Source: Chloroflexia bacterium (GTDB lineage: Bacteria; Chloroflexota; Chloroflexia; Thermomicrobiales; CFX8). From it: 38,342 nt of DNA. A model generated the notes under the pieces. The model was given only the letters and a program-made list of their open reading frames with translations, was not told the DNA's origin and searched no databases. The stretch covers positions 1 to 38,342 of the forward strand of contig JAUIIK010000039.1 of the NCBI GenBank assembly GCA_030431755.1, written 5' to 3'. Shown piece after piece: positions 17,151 through 24,846 of this stretch (its first letter is position 1; each line of letters starts with the position of its first letter). Made by a program: the position numbers and the translations under genes.

Positions 17151-18305
17151 CTACAGACCCGGCATCCTGAATGACAACCCTCGCAGATCGCAATTGTCAA
17201 GGATGCCTCGTGCCAGGACCGCGACTTTGAAGCGTCCCATGCCGGTGGGATCGAGTAGGGTCAACGCCGCGGTTCGGGCCGCGAGGTACGCGTCCGCATC
17301 CGTCGCCTGAATCTCCATCAGCACCTCATCAAGCCCGAGTCCGGCGCAGAACTCCGCCAGCGTCGTAGTTCCCACGGTTGTCAGCCCAGCTTCAACTGCT
17401 GCCTCAGCCACCAGCGTGAAATCGACATGCGCGGTGATGTCCTGCTGCCCAATGTGGCTGTACGGATCGTCACCGACCTCATGCTGGCGATAGGTCTTCA
17501 GCGAGCCCGCTGGGAAGCGTTTCACATTGTAGAGCGCTTCCCGCTCGTAGCCATAGTCGATGAGAAGCGCGAATCCACGCTCAAGCTGACCGCCCAGCTC
17601 GACAACCGCCTGTCGCACTGGCGGCGATGCCTCGAACGCCTGACCGTCGACCAGCACTGTCTCATCGAGTTTGAGCGCTCGCACAGCATCCGACGGCGGC
17701 CCGGTAACTTCCACGAACCAACCGTCGCGCAGATCGACGTAGCGCTCGCGCAGCGCACCCTGACTGAACTCGAGCCGGTGAAACGGCAGCGCATCGAAGT
17801 ACTCATTGGCGATCATTACCCCGGTGATTGGGTTCGCGGACGCAGGTACGACCGAGTGCGGTCCTCCCACGAATCCGGAGTCCTTGTCGTCGACGCTAGC
17901 CAGGTGATCCGGGTTCAGATCGCGCAGCTCATAGCTCACAGACTCCAGGCCGGCCGGCGACATTTCCCGCATCGAGCCGAGAATCTGCCGGGCCAGCGTG
18001 CCCCTGCCCGCGCCAAACTCCCGGACGGTGAGCGTTGCGCTCCCACCCAGCAGCTCCCAGCATTCGACTATCTGGCGAGCGAGCAACCATCCGAATACCG
18101 GGTGTGTCTCCGGCGCGGTCAGGAAATCACCGTCGCGCCCTACCCGTTCAACAGAACTCGCATAGTAGCCGTACTGCGGGTGACCAACGGCCAGCTCCAT
18201 GAACCGGGCAAAGGTCATTGGACCGCCGGCCTCGATTTCGGAGGCAATCAATTCGACGAGCGCGCGGTTGGACTCGTCGCCATCTGGTGGATTGAGCTGG
18301 ATCAT
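17151..18305 (-). CDS. MidA/NDUFAF7-family SAM-dependent methyltransferase
   Basis: A 384-residue methyltransferase of the DUF185 family, whose mitochondrial member methylates an arginine of a complex I subunit; bacterial substrates are mostly unknown. Family features in order are GPMTFARFME, HPQYGYYAS, GDFLTAPETHPVFG, the SAM-site EFGAGRGTLA, ANEYFDALPFHR, IDYGYE, GSLKTYRQHEV, DPYSHIGQQDITAHVDF and the C-terminal MGRFKVAVL. ATG 18305 overlaps the glycosidase stop by four bases (ATGA), so the two are translationally coupled. No complex I genes are in the window; the pairing with a secreted glycosidase gives no obvious functional link. Confidence 0.93.
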   Translation of the reverse strand: MIQLNPPDGDESNRALVELIASEIEAGGPMTFARFMELAVGHPQYGYYASSVERVGRDGDFLTAPETHPVFGWLLARQIVECWELLGGSATLTVREFGAGRGTLARQILGSMREMSPAGLESVSYELRDLNPDHLASVDDKDSGFVGGPHSVVPASANPITGVMIANEYFDALPFHRLEFSQGALRERYVDLRDGWFVEVTGPPSDAVRALKLDETVLVDGQAFEASPPVRQAVVELGGQLERGFALLIDYGYEREALYNVKRFPAGSLKTYRQHEVGDDPYSHIGQQDITAHVDFTLVAEAAVEAGLTTVGTTTLAEFCAGLGLDEVLMEIQATDADAYLAARTAALTLLDPTGMGRFKVAVLARGILDNCDLRGLSFRMPGL

Positions 18306-20128
18306 CGGTACCAGCCGGGAATCGCGATGGCCTCGCTCCCGATGTCGCCGAGCCGCACCTCGAAGCCTGCCCCGTCAGGAGTCGCTGCGTACTCGAAGCG
18401 GGCGCGCTCGAAGTACTGGACGAGCACGCCATCCTCGTTGATTTCGGGCGTCAAGGGATAGCCAAACTCCTCGACGCCCCCATTCTCTTCCCAGTAGATT
18501 CGGAACGCGCCGAGGATCGACTGCCCTGTCTCCGGGAAAAAACGGTGATTCGGATCGCCACGCGTGTCACCGGCCCCGGTCCACAACGAGCGAGACTCAA
18601 CCAGGAACCGGCCGAGCAGGCCGAGCTGCACCCCGGCGCCGTCCTGCGCCAGAGCTTCATCAAACTCGAAGCGCGCGCGCTCGAAGTACTGGACGAGCCG
18701 GCCTCCCTGGTCGAACGGTTCGGTGATTGGAGCACCGTAGCGATCTTCGCCACCGCCGTCGCGCCAGAAGGTCAGGAATGGCTCCGACAACGTGTGGCCA
18801 GACGCCGGGAAGTACAGCGCCCCCGCCGGAACCGTCTCCGGCTCGACCGGCGCGACCGGCAGGTACTCCGGGCTCGCAAGCGCCTGGTAGACGGAGAAGG
18901 CGAACTTGCGCGGCCAGGGATTGGCGTAGCTGCCGTACTCGTCATGAGCGCCCTCGAGCCGTACCAGCCCCCAACCGTTGAGCTCCCCGTTGACCGGGAA
19001 ATCCTCATACTTGAACCAGAAGATGCGCTCGACAAACGGCGCAAGCTGCTGAACGGTCGTGTAGATCGAACTCATGAAGGCGGCCTGCTGACGCTCGCTC
19101 GCGGAAGGCACCCCAAGTCCGATCGAGGTCACATTCGCCGGCGGCTCGGCAGGCCAGCCGACCTCGGTAATCCAGATGCGCCCAGAGCGGTCGTCAAACC
19201 GCAGTTGCATCTCGCGCGCTACGTGCAGGTACTCGATGATCTCCTGCGGCTCCATGAAGTAGGGATGCACACCAATCGCGTCGAAGGGGTGATGGCCGCG
19301 CTCCGCCACAAAGCTCCGCACAGCCCGCGACCCGTAGACGTTCTCGAGCCATTCGAGATCGTACGAGCGCCCACGGACGTCGTAGGAGGTGCCGTTCTCA
19401 TCGTCGAAGAGCACGCCGCCCATCACCACCGTCGTCTCCGGGCTACGCTCCTTCACCGTGTCGTAAGCGCGCCAGAGTAGCTCGCCATAGTTGGCCGGGA
19501 TAACGCTCTTGATCTTGCCTTCAGAGTCGACCGAGAGCACCTCGTTGGCGTTCGGCTCGTTGAGGATCTCGACCGCCTGGAGCCGTGGCCCGTAGCGGTC
19601 CATGATCTCGGCAACCCGCGCCGTGTACATGTCGATATAGGCGTTGGAGCCCGCTTCGTTGAGCGGGTCGTTGATATGGTCGTAGCTCCAGGTCGGGTCA
19701 AGATCGCCGATGAGACCGCTGCCGAGGACCGCCAGGATCTTGAGCCCGTAGCGCGGCGCGACCTCGTTGATGAACCAATCGTGTTTGCCGTAGTCAATTG
19801 GACCGGGTCCGACTTCGAGGTCATACTCGGCGTGGAACTCGATCCGAATCCAGCGCGCGCCCATCCGCGACATGTCCGATGCCATGCGCTCCAAGAGCGC
19901 CCGGTTGACGTCATCCGGGTAATTGATCGGGTCGGCGTCGTATGTATACCAGGGGTCGAGGCCGACGATACCGAAGATCTCGGGGTCGGGGCTGAGGTTG
20001 ACCGTCTGTGGACCCGATTCACCGGGGAAAGTGGACGTTAGCCCACCGATCAGGAGGACCGGAAGTAGCGCGAAACCTATCCAGTTCTTTTGCCTCGTCC
20101 GCGCCATTAGATGCGCTTCACCCGCCAT
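18302..20128 (-). CDS. Secreted glycosidase (clan GH-A) with two C-terminal repeats
   Basis: A 608-residue exported protein. A membrane-type signal sequence (WIGFALLPVLLIGG, 16-29) is followed by a TIM-barrel resembling GH39/GH5-type enzymes. The acid/base Glu191 is in EILNEPN and the nucleophile Glu322 in WITEVGWP, the expected order and spacing for clan A. Two C-terminal repeats of about 70 residues (437-507 and 528-597) each run YFP-x-[ST]G to VQYFERARFE and end in a Leu-Gly motif; such repeats are common in Chloroflexota exported proteins and probably bind the envelope. The first ATG (20128) has AGGA upstream; ATG 20107 is possible. The sugar substrate is not evident. Confidence 0.85.
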   Translation of the reverse strand: MAGEAHLMARTRQKNWIGFALLPVLLIGGLTSTFPGESGPQTVNLSPDPEIFGIVGLDPWYTYDADPINYPDDVNRALLERMASDMSRMGARWIRIEFHAEYDLEVGPGPIDYGKHDWFINEVAPRYGLKILAVLGSGLIGDLDPTWSYDHINDPLNEAGSNAYIDMYTARVAEIMDRYGPRLQAVEILNEPNANEVLSVDSEGKIKSVIPANYGELLWRAYDTVKERSPETTVVMGGVLFDDENGTSYDVRGRSYDLEWLENVYGSRAVRSFVAERGHHPFDAIGVHPYFMEPQEIIEYLHVAREMQLRFDDRSGRIWITEVGWPAEPPANVTSIGLGVPSASERQQAAFMSSIYTTVQQLAPFVERIFWFKYEDFPVNGELNGWGLVRLEGAHDEYGSYANPWPRKFAFSVYQALASPEYLPVAPVEPETVPAGALYFPASGHTLSEPFLTFWRDGGGEDRYGAPITEPFDQGGRLVQYFERARFEFDEALAQDGAGVQLGLLGRFLVESRSLWTGAGDTRGDPNHRFFPETGQSILGAFRIYWEENGGVEEFGYPLTPEINEDGVLVQYFERARFEYAATPDGAGFEVRLGDIGSEAIAIPGWYR

Positions 20129-20211
20129 CTACATCCTGACGAACACTACTGAATTATAGCGTACGTACGCACTCAGATGGCAGTGGCAACCCGTCTATGG
20201 CGCCTCTCATG

Positions 20212-20244
20212 ACAAAAACCGGGATGCCGCTCGTCACCCCGGTT
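20212..20244 (-). terminator. Intrinsic terminator after the 54-aa gene
   Basis: On the minus strand, AACCGGG (20244-20238) and CCCGGTT (20223-20217) form a 7-bp stem over a 14-base loop and run straight into a U tract (A run at 20214-20218 on the plus strand). It lies 30 bases after the stop of the small membrane gene. Confidence 0.7.
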
Positions 20245-20273
20245 CTCACGTGTCTTGTTAGTGGTAGCCGGGA

Positions 20274-20438
20274 CTAGGAGACGAATGGACCGCGCCCATA
20301 GTTGACGTAGTTGGCAGACTCGGATTCCATCTTGACCGACATCCCTTTGTGAGCGCCGCGTCCCCAGCGAGCGGCTGCCACAACGCTCAGGAGAAACCCG
20401 ACCGCAAAGAACCCCAGCAGCACAAGCCAGCCTAGCAT
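20274..20438 (-). CDS. Small single-span membrane protein, 54 aa
   Basis: This gene is below common length cut-offs but well supported: a near-perfect GAGGAGG lies six bases before ATG 20438, the reading frame has the GC-rich third positions of the neighbours, and an intrinsic terminator follows its TAG. The product starts with one hydrophobic helix (LGWLVLLGFFAVGFLLSVVAA, about residues 2-22, positions only approximate), then a basic stretch (ARWGRGAHKG) and a polar tail ending in YVNYGRGPFVS. It is predicted as an inner-membrane protein with the charged tail in the cytoplasm. Function is unknown. A second small gene may lie 50 bases upstream on the same strand. Confidence 0.75.
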   Translation of the reverse strand: MLGWLVLLGFFAVGFLLSVVAAARWGRGAHKGMSVKMESESANYVNYGRGPFVS

Positions 20439-20488
20439 TGGTCCTCCTCGCCGACGTCAGACGGTCAACGCAGTGTAGATGATCAATG

Positions 20489-20644
20489 TTACCGCATTCT
20501 GGAACGGCGGCACGCGCTCTCCACGCGAACCGGAACCGGCTGCTTCGAAAGTTGCTTCTGTCCGGTGGCTTCAACGATGAGATTCGCGCAATTGCGCATG
20601 CCTTCGACGAAGCGCTCGACGGTCTCACGTATCGCTCTGGTCAT
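20489..20644 (-). CDS. Possible small helical protein, 51 aa
   Basis: A short frame from ATG 20644 with AGAAGG about ten bases upstream. The product looks like one amphipathic helix (RETVERFVEGMRNCANLIVEA) followed by a basic tail (RVESACRRSRMR). Codon third positions are GC-rich, as in real genes here. It shares direction with the 54-aa membrane gene 50 bases downstream and could be co-transcribed with it. The frame is open upstream of this ATG too, but that part is Arg/His/Leu-rich noise. Function unknown, and it may not be a gene. Confidence 0.4.
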   Translation of the reverse strand: MTRAIRETVERFVEGMRNCANLIVEATGQKQLSKQPVPVRVESACRRSRMR

Positions 20645-20835
20645 CAACTCTAGCCTTCTAACTTCCAACCTGATTCTCAAGAGATGACGTCTCGAATGCA
20701 GTAATCTGAGATTGGCATGATGCTCGGAAGACGACAACCGCCTGAATGGTCCTAATTCGTCTCTGCCGATAGCACCGTCAAGATTGCTACCCTTTTCCTC
20801 GCAACATCTAGTCGACTCAACTCGAGCATTGGTCT

Positions 20836-20841
20836 AGGAGG
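20836..20841 (+). promoter_or_regulatory. Shine-Dalgarno that decides the phosphofructokinase start
   Basis: AGGAGG ends six bases before CTG 20848, the ideal distance, but 21 bases before the first ordinary start, GTG 20863. It therefore points to initiation at CTG. Confidence 0.65.
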
Positions 20842-20847
20842 TCACAA

Positions 20848-22026
20848 CTGGAAGCGCTGATCGTGCTGCAATCAGGCGGGCCGACCTCTGTTCTCAACGC
20901 CAGCCTCGTTGGGATAATCCAGGAGGCGCGCAACCGTTTCGGCCGGGTGCTCGGATCACGGTCCGGCTTCACCGGTTTGGTCGAGGATGATCTGATCGAC
21001 GTCACGAATCTCGAGGATGGTTTCCTGAGCCGCCTGGCCCGAACACCGTCCGCGGCGCTCGGCACATCGCGCCTTCGTCCCAACGAGCATCAGCTCCAGC
21101 AGATCATGCACGTGCTCGACGAACTCAACGCCACAGCGATCGTGGGCATCGGCGGAAACGACACTGCTGACTCCTTGCTGCGCCTTGAACAACATGCGCT
21201 CGCGGCCGGCCGGAAGCTCCACACGGTCGGCATTCCGAAGACAATTGACAACGATCTGGCCGTCACCGATCACAGTCTCGGATATCCGTCGGCCGCGCGG
21301 GTTATTGCCGCGTACACGCGGGACGCCATCGTCGACACCTACGCAACGAGCGACCTCTACCCCGTGAAACTCATCGAGGTGATGGGACGCAATGCCGGCT
21401 GGTTGGCAGCCTCAGGCGCGCTGTGGGCTCCAGCCGAGCTCGCCCAGCCGCGCATTGCGCTGCCTGAGCGTCCCTTCGACTCACCAGAGCACTTCCTGGC
21501 GGCGCTCGAAGGTGGTGTGCGTGATGATGGATACGCGGTCCTTGTCGCGCCGGAGACGATGCGTTGGGCCGACGGTACGCATGTAGCGGGCGCGACACCC
21601 GAGTGGGTCGACGCCTTCGGCCATCCCTACCATCAGAGCGCCGGCCAAGCACTGTTGAAGCTGATCGGCTCAGAGCTCGGACTGCGTGGCAAACTGGATC
21701 GTCCAGGCTCCATCACGCGCTCGTCTGCCGATTATCTGGCTCAGGTCGATGTCGACGAGGCCGAGGCCGCCGGCCGCATGGTTGTTGCCGCCGCTGCGGA
21801 TGGCGCGTCAGGACAGTGCGTCGTCATCAAGCGCATTGCGTCGCGCCCCTACAGCGCAACGCTAGAGCTAACGCCACTCGCGAACATCGCCAATGTCGAA
21901 GCGACGATTCCCGACACCTTCATCAACGAGGATCGAACGCTGAACGGCAGGTTCTTCGACTACGCCAGGCCGCTGGTCGGCGAACCGTCGGGTGAGTACG
22001 CGTTCCTCCCGCGCAGCGAGCGCTAA
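20848..22026 (+). CDS. 6-phosphofructokinase, probably PPi-dependent, CTG start
   Basis: A PfkA-family phosphofructokinase of 392 residues if read from CTG 20848. That start restores the full first strand (ALIVLQSGG) and sits six bases after AGGAGG; a start at GTG 20863 would cut the strand and is too far from the ribosome site. The donor-site signatures are GGNDT (Asp105 where ATP enzymes have Gly) and PKTIDND (Lys131 where ATP enzymes have Gly), the pair that marks pyrophosphate-dependent enzymes. The fructose-phosphate site shows EVMGRNAGWLA. It would interconvert fructose-6-phosphate and fructose-1,6-bisphosphate using PPi. Its stop overlaps that of the next, convergent gene by four bases. 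No other glycolytic gene is near. Confidence 0.9.
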   Translation: MEALIVLQSGGPTSVLNASLVGIIQEARNRFGRVLGSRSGFTGLVEDDLIDVTNLEDGFLSRLARTPSAALGTSRLRPNEHQLQQIMHVLDELNATAIVGIGGNDTADSLLRLEQHALAAGRKLHTVGIPKTIDNDLAVTDHSLGYPSAARVIAAYTRDAIVDTYATSDLYPVKLIEVMGRNAGWLAASGALWAPAELAQPRIALPERPFDSPEHFLAALEGGVRDDGYAVLVAPETMRWADGTHVAGATPEWVDAFGHPYHQSAGQALLKLIGSELGLRGKLDRPGSITRSSADYLAQVDVDEAEAAGRMVVAAAADGASGQCVVIKRIASRPYSATLELTPLANIANVEATIPDTFINEDRTLNGRFFDYARPLVGEPSGEYAFLPRSER

Positions 22027-22886
22027 GCCTCTGCCCGCAGGCGGGGCAATACGTCGGCGACCACTTGTTCCACTACAGCGAAGCGTGACGGAACCGGCTG
22101 GTCAATGATGAACTCATCGATCCCTGCTTCGCGATACTCGCCAACGCACTGCTCGAACGCACCGACGGACTCCCAGGGGTCGAACGGCATCACCGCCGCC
22201 CAACCGTAGAGCGACCGGACAATGGAATCGGGATCGCGGTCTAGCGCGGCGAGCGCTTCGTTGAGCAGCGCGTTTTTGGCGCGCACTTCGTCGACGGTCC
22301 CACTCGTGTTCCAGCGATCAGCCCACTTCGCGACAATGCGCATCATCCGCGGCCGGTGCGCGCCGATGGTGAATGGCGGCCGCGGTTGCTGAGCCGGACG
22401 CGGGCGTGACGGCGCGTCCTTGAGCTGGTAGTGCTTCCCGTCGAAGGTCGTCTCCTCGTTGCGAAAGAGGCTGTCCATGATCTCGACCGCCTCCTCGAAC
22501 TGGTCAACCCGCTGCCCGGCGGGGAGAAACTCGAGTCCATAGGCCTCATGCTCAGGCACGTACCAGCCCGCGCCGATACCGAACTCCAGCCGGCCCTCCG
22601 AGATGAGATCGACGGTGATCGCCTCCTTCACCAGGAGCCCCGGATGGCGAAAGGTATTGCTCGTGACGAGCACGCCGATGCGGATATCGGACGTGACAGC
22701 CGCGAGAGCGGCCAGCATCGTCCACGCTTCGAGGTAAGGTCCGCCCGGCTTCGATGGCTGTTCGAAGTGGTCGCAATTCCAGATGCTGTCGAATCCGAGC
22801 GACTCAAAATACTTCCAGCGGTCGACCGACGTCTGCCAGTCCATATTCTGATCCGTGCAAATGCCAAACTGGAGTGGCCGCGCCAT
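22023..22886 (-). CDS. LLM-class F420-dependent oxidoreductase
   Basis: A 287-residue luciferase-like TIM barrel of the F420-dependent type. Family features are the N-terminal strand QFGICTDQ, SIWNCDHF, TSDIRIGVLVTSNTFRHPGLLVKEA with EGRLEFGIGAGWYVPEHEAYG, and PPFTIGAHRPRMMRIVAKWADRWN near the middle. These stretches form the F420 and substrate pocket. ATG 22886 follows GGGGGA. It is the third probable F420-using enzyme in the window, far from the cofE cluster. Its stop overlaps the phosphofructokinase stop by four bases. Substrate unknown; relatives act on many aldehydes, ketones and alcohols. Confidence 0.9.
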   Translation of the reverse strand: MARPLQFGICTDQNMDWQTSVDRWKYFESLGFDSIWNCDHFEQPSKPGGPYLEAWTMLAALAAVTSDIRIGVLVTSNTFRHPGLLVKEAITVDLISEGRLEFGIGAGWYVPEHEAYGLEFLPAGQRVDQFEEAVEIMDSLFRNEETTFDGKHYQLKDAPSRPRPAQQPRPPFTIGAHRPRMMRIVAKWADRWNTSGTVDEVRAKNALLNEALAALDRDPDSIVRSLYGWAAVMPFDPWESVGAFEQCVGEYREAGIDEFIIDQPVPSRFAVVEQVVADVLPRLRAEA

Positions 22887-22961
22887 AGCTTCCCCCGATT
22901 TTCGCTGCCGTCATGTCGATGAACCTAGCGTGACAATAGCGCATCGCCAAGCCAGATCGGG

Positions 22962-22967
22962 CATAAT
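22962..22967 (+). promoter_or_regulatory. Candidate -10 element giving a leaderless EamA transcript
   Basis: CATAAT ends six bases before ATG 22974, the distance from a -10 box to the transcription start. There is no clear Shine-Dalgarno, so the mRNA may begin at the ATG. No good -35 is seen at 17 bases. Confidence 0.3.
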
Positions 22968-22973
22968 CTGCGA

Positions 22974-23840
22974 ATGTCCTCTCTCGCAATCCTGATTGTC
23001 ATGATCTCGGCGGTCATGCATGCAAGCTGGAACACACTGGCACGACGCACGGACGAGCCGTACGCCTTCTTCTTCACGCTGAATCTCATCGCCTCGGTCC
23101 TTTGGCTGCCGGTGGCGCTGGCCGCCGGTTGGAGTGACCCGCCATCTGGGAGTGACCTGCTGCTCGTTGCGGTCTCCGGCTCATTGCAGGTGCTCTACTT
23201 CGTCACACTGTCAGCCGCGTACCGCCACGGCGGCATCACGCTGGTCTACCCCATCGCCCGTGGTACCGGCGTTGCGCTCGTGCCGCTCGTTGCGATGGTC
23301 CTCTTTGACGAGCGGCCGACGCCCGCCGGCTGGATCGGCATCGCCGCAACGCTCGTCGGCATCGTGTTGCTTGGCACGACCAATGTCCTGGGCAGCGACC
23401 TTGAGCGCTCGGACGGCAAACGTGCTGCCGTCGCATTCGCGTTTGGCACGGGCATCGTGATTGCAACGTACTCGCTCTTCGATAACTTCGGAGTGGAAGC
23501 GGTAAATCCTGTCGTATATGGTTACGGACTGATCGCCACGAGCGTCGCCATCCAGGCTCCATTTGTTATCCTGCGACGGCGCGGTGTCGTGAGACGGCAA
23601 TTGACTGAGAATCTGAGAGCGTCCACTGCCGGCGCGGTGCTGGTAATGGGCGCGTACATGCTCGTGTTGATTGCGCTGACCAGCTCGAATGTCAGTTATG
23701 TCGTGCCGTTGCGCGAGACCAGTATCGTCTTCGCGTTGCTTCTTGGAGTTGCCGTGTTGCGTGAGGCGGTCTCGCCGCTCCGCATCGGCACGGCAGGTGT
23801 GATTGCGGCGGGCGCGATGTGCATAGCGATCGGTGGATAA
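22974..23840 (+). CDS. EamA/DMT-family transporter
   Basis: A 288-residue membrane protein with about ten spans in two EamA halves, the standard layout of drug/metabolite transporters. The first half ends near GTTNVLGSDLERSDGKR (about residue 145), a cytoplasmic loop, and the second repeats the pattern. The family motif near the end of each half is seen as GTGVALVPLVAMVLFDERPTP and SIVFALLLGVAVLREAVSP, where the acidic residue before the next helix is conserved. It may move a small metabolite across the membrane; the substrate is unknown. It opens a run of eight co-directional genes that ends with the carotenoid genes; the next start is three bases after its stop. Confidence 0.9.
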   Translation: MSSLAILIVMISAVMHASWNTLARRTDEPYAFFFTLNLIASVLWLPVALAAGWSDPPSGSDLLLVAVSGSLQVLYFVTLSAAYRHGGITLVYPIARGTGVALVPLVAMVLFDERPTPAGWIGIAATLVGIVLLGTTNVLGSDLERSDGKRAAVAFAFGTGIVIATYSLFDNFGVEAVNPVVYGYGLIATSVAIQAPFVILRRRGVVRRQLTENLRASTAGAVLVMGAYMLVLIALTSSNVSYVVPLRETSIVFALLLGVAVLREAVSPLRIGTAGVIAAGAMCIAIGG

Positions 23841-23843
23841 CCC

Positions 23844-24329
23844 GTGCGACTCAATCCAATCATCTTAATTCTGACCCTGGTCGTCGGCATCGGAGGCCTG
23901 GCTGCTGGCCTGCGCGCCTTCTCGACTTATGGCGACGCGGCCGAGGCATTCACGACCGTTGAGCTCGTCTATGTGCCTGATTCTTTCGAGTGGCAGTCGG
24001 ACGATTTTGAGACCGGCACGGCAACCTTCCGCCTCGTCAATGCTTCGCGCTTCCCGGCCGATGTCGAAGGTTTCTCGGTGGCGCTCTACTTCGATGGCGA
24101 GTTCGCTGGATCCGACTACGGCACCTGGGAACCGGTCGTCGTCTCAGCCGGCGAATCACGCGAATTCTCGTCAGAGTTCACGGTCGCATCGAACAGCATC
24201 CAGGCCGAGGGCGGGACGGCCAACCTCAGCTTCAGCGGCCAGGTGCTGGTCCGGTTCGCGAAGTTTGAGCAACCGCTCAGTTTCCGCTTCCGCGGCGCGA
24301 TTGGACAGGTGGCTGCCAGTGGTCAATGA
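23844..24329 (+). CDS. Membrane-anchored beta-sandwich-like protein, unknown function
   Basis: A 161-residue protein with one N-terminal membrane helix (IILILTLVVGIGGLAAGL) and an exported domain of about 125 residues, rich in alternating strands (TATFRLVNASRFPADVEGFSVALYF, given here only as a region of residues 58-85). The pattern of strands with N-A-S-R-F-P and V-L-V-R-F suggests an immunoglobulin- or LEA14-like sandwich, but I do not recognise the family. GTG 23844 follows GGTGG at the end of the EamA gene. It overlaps the next gene by 11 bases. The two are probably made together and may work at the membrane. Confidence 0.75.
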   Translation: MRLNPIILILTLVVGIGGLAAGLRAFSTYGDAAEAFTTVELVYVPDSFEWQSDDFETGTATFRLVNASRFPADVEGFSVALYFDGEFAGSDYGTWEPVVVSAGESREFSSEFTVASNSIQAEGGTANLSFSGQVLVRFAKFEQPLSFRFRGAIGQVAASGQ

Positions 24330-24846
24330 CGCAAGCACGCGCTCGATGCGCCGGATCGCCATCGTCTTCGGAACGCTCCAGTGGTTCCTGATGACGTTCG
24401 CGCTCGGCACATTGATCATCTACACGGACCGCTCTATGGAGGGCCTACTCGGCTACCACCTGGACAGCGGCTACGCGTTCTTCGGCGCGGTCGTGATCGG
24501 CTTCATCGTCGGCGCGACAATCGAGCGCACGAAACTGCTGATCGCTATGGTGATCGTCATGTGCGTCGCCGGCGCCGGTATTTACGTCGCCCTCCTCTAC
24601 TATCCGGTCTGGTCGGGCGTGCTGGTCCACACAGTCGGGCTCGAGAACTTCGCGTCGACCCGGGCGATGCTCTACTTCGGCCTTTCGGCGGTGCCGGTCG
24701 CCCTTGGGGCTATGACCGGCAGGCTCCTCGGGCCGCTCCTGCCTGGCGGCGACCTCATACAGCGCGGCAGCGCCGCCCAGGCGTCACAGTGGTGGCTGGA
24801 CCGCTCAACACGGGATGAGGCGCAACGTGAAGCGTCCGGTTCGTGA
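24319..24846 (+). CDS. Four-span membrane protein, unknown function
   Basis: A 175-residue protein read from GTG 24319, inside the end of the previous gene with AGGTGG upstream; ATG 24346 is the alternative (166 aa). Four hydrophobic spans are visible: IAIVFGTLQWFLMTFALG, AFFGAVVIGFIVGA, LLIAMVIVMCVAGAGIYVA and LYFGLSAVPVALGAM. The C-terminal 35 residues are polar and probably cytoplasmic. It has no motif I recognise. Its position between the exported sandwich protein and the acetyltransferase, with overlaps on both sides (11 and 4 bases), shows that it belongs to the same operon. Confidence 0.75.
   Translation: MVNDASTRSMRRIAIVFGTLQWFLMTFALGTLIIYTDRSMEGLLGYHLDSGYAFFGAVVIGFIVGATIERTKLLIAMVIVMCVAGAGIYVALLYYPVWSGVLVHTVGLENFASTRAMLYFGLSAVPVALGAMTGRLLGPLLPGGDLIQRGSAAQASQWWLDRSTRDEAQREASGS

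Noticed and set aside
17427-18461. A 344-codon open frame on the plus strand
   Set aside because: It lies antisense to the MidA-type methyltransferase, whose family motifs are unmistakable; the frame is a by-product of high GC content.
18545-19480. A 311-codon open frame on the plus strand
   Set aside because: It is antisense to the glycosidase with both catalytic Glu residues in place, and has no recognisable domain.
20173-20628. A 151-codon minus-strand frame
   Set aside because: It overlaps the better supported 54-codon and 51-codon genes in other frames and continues through the terminator.
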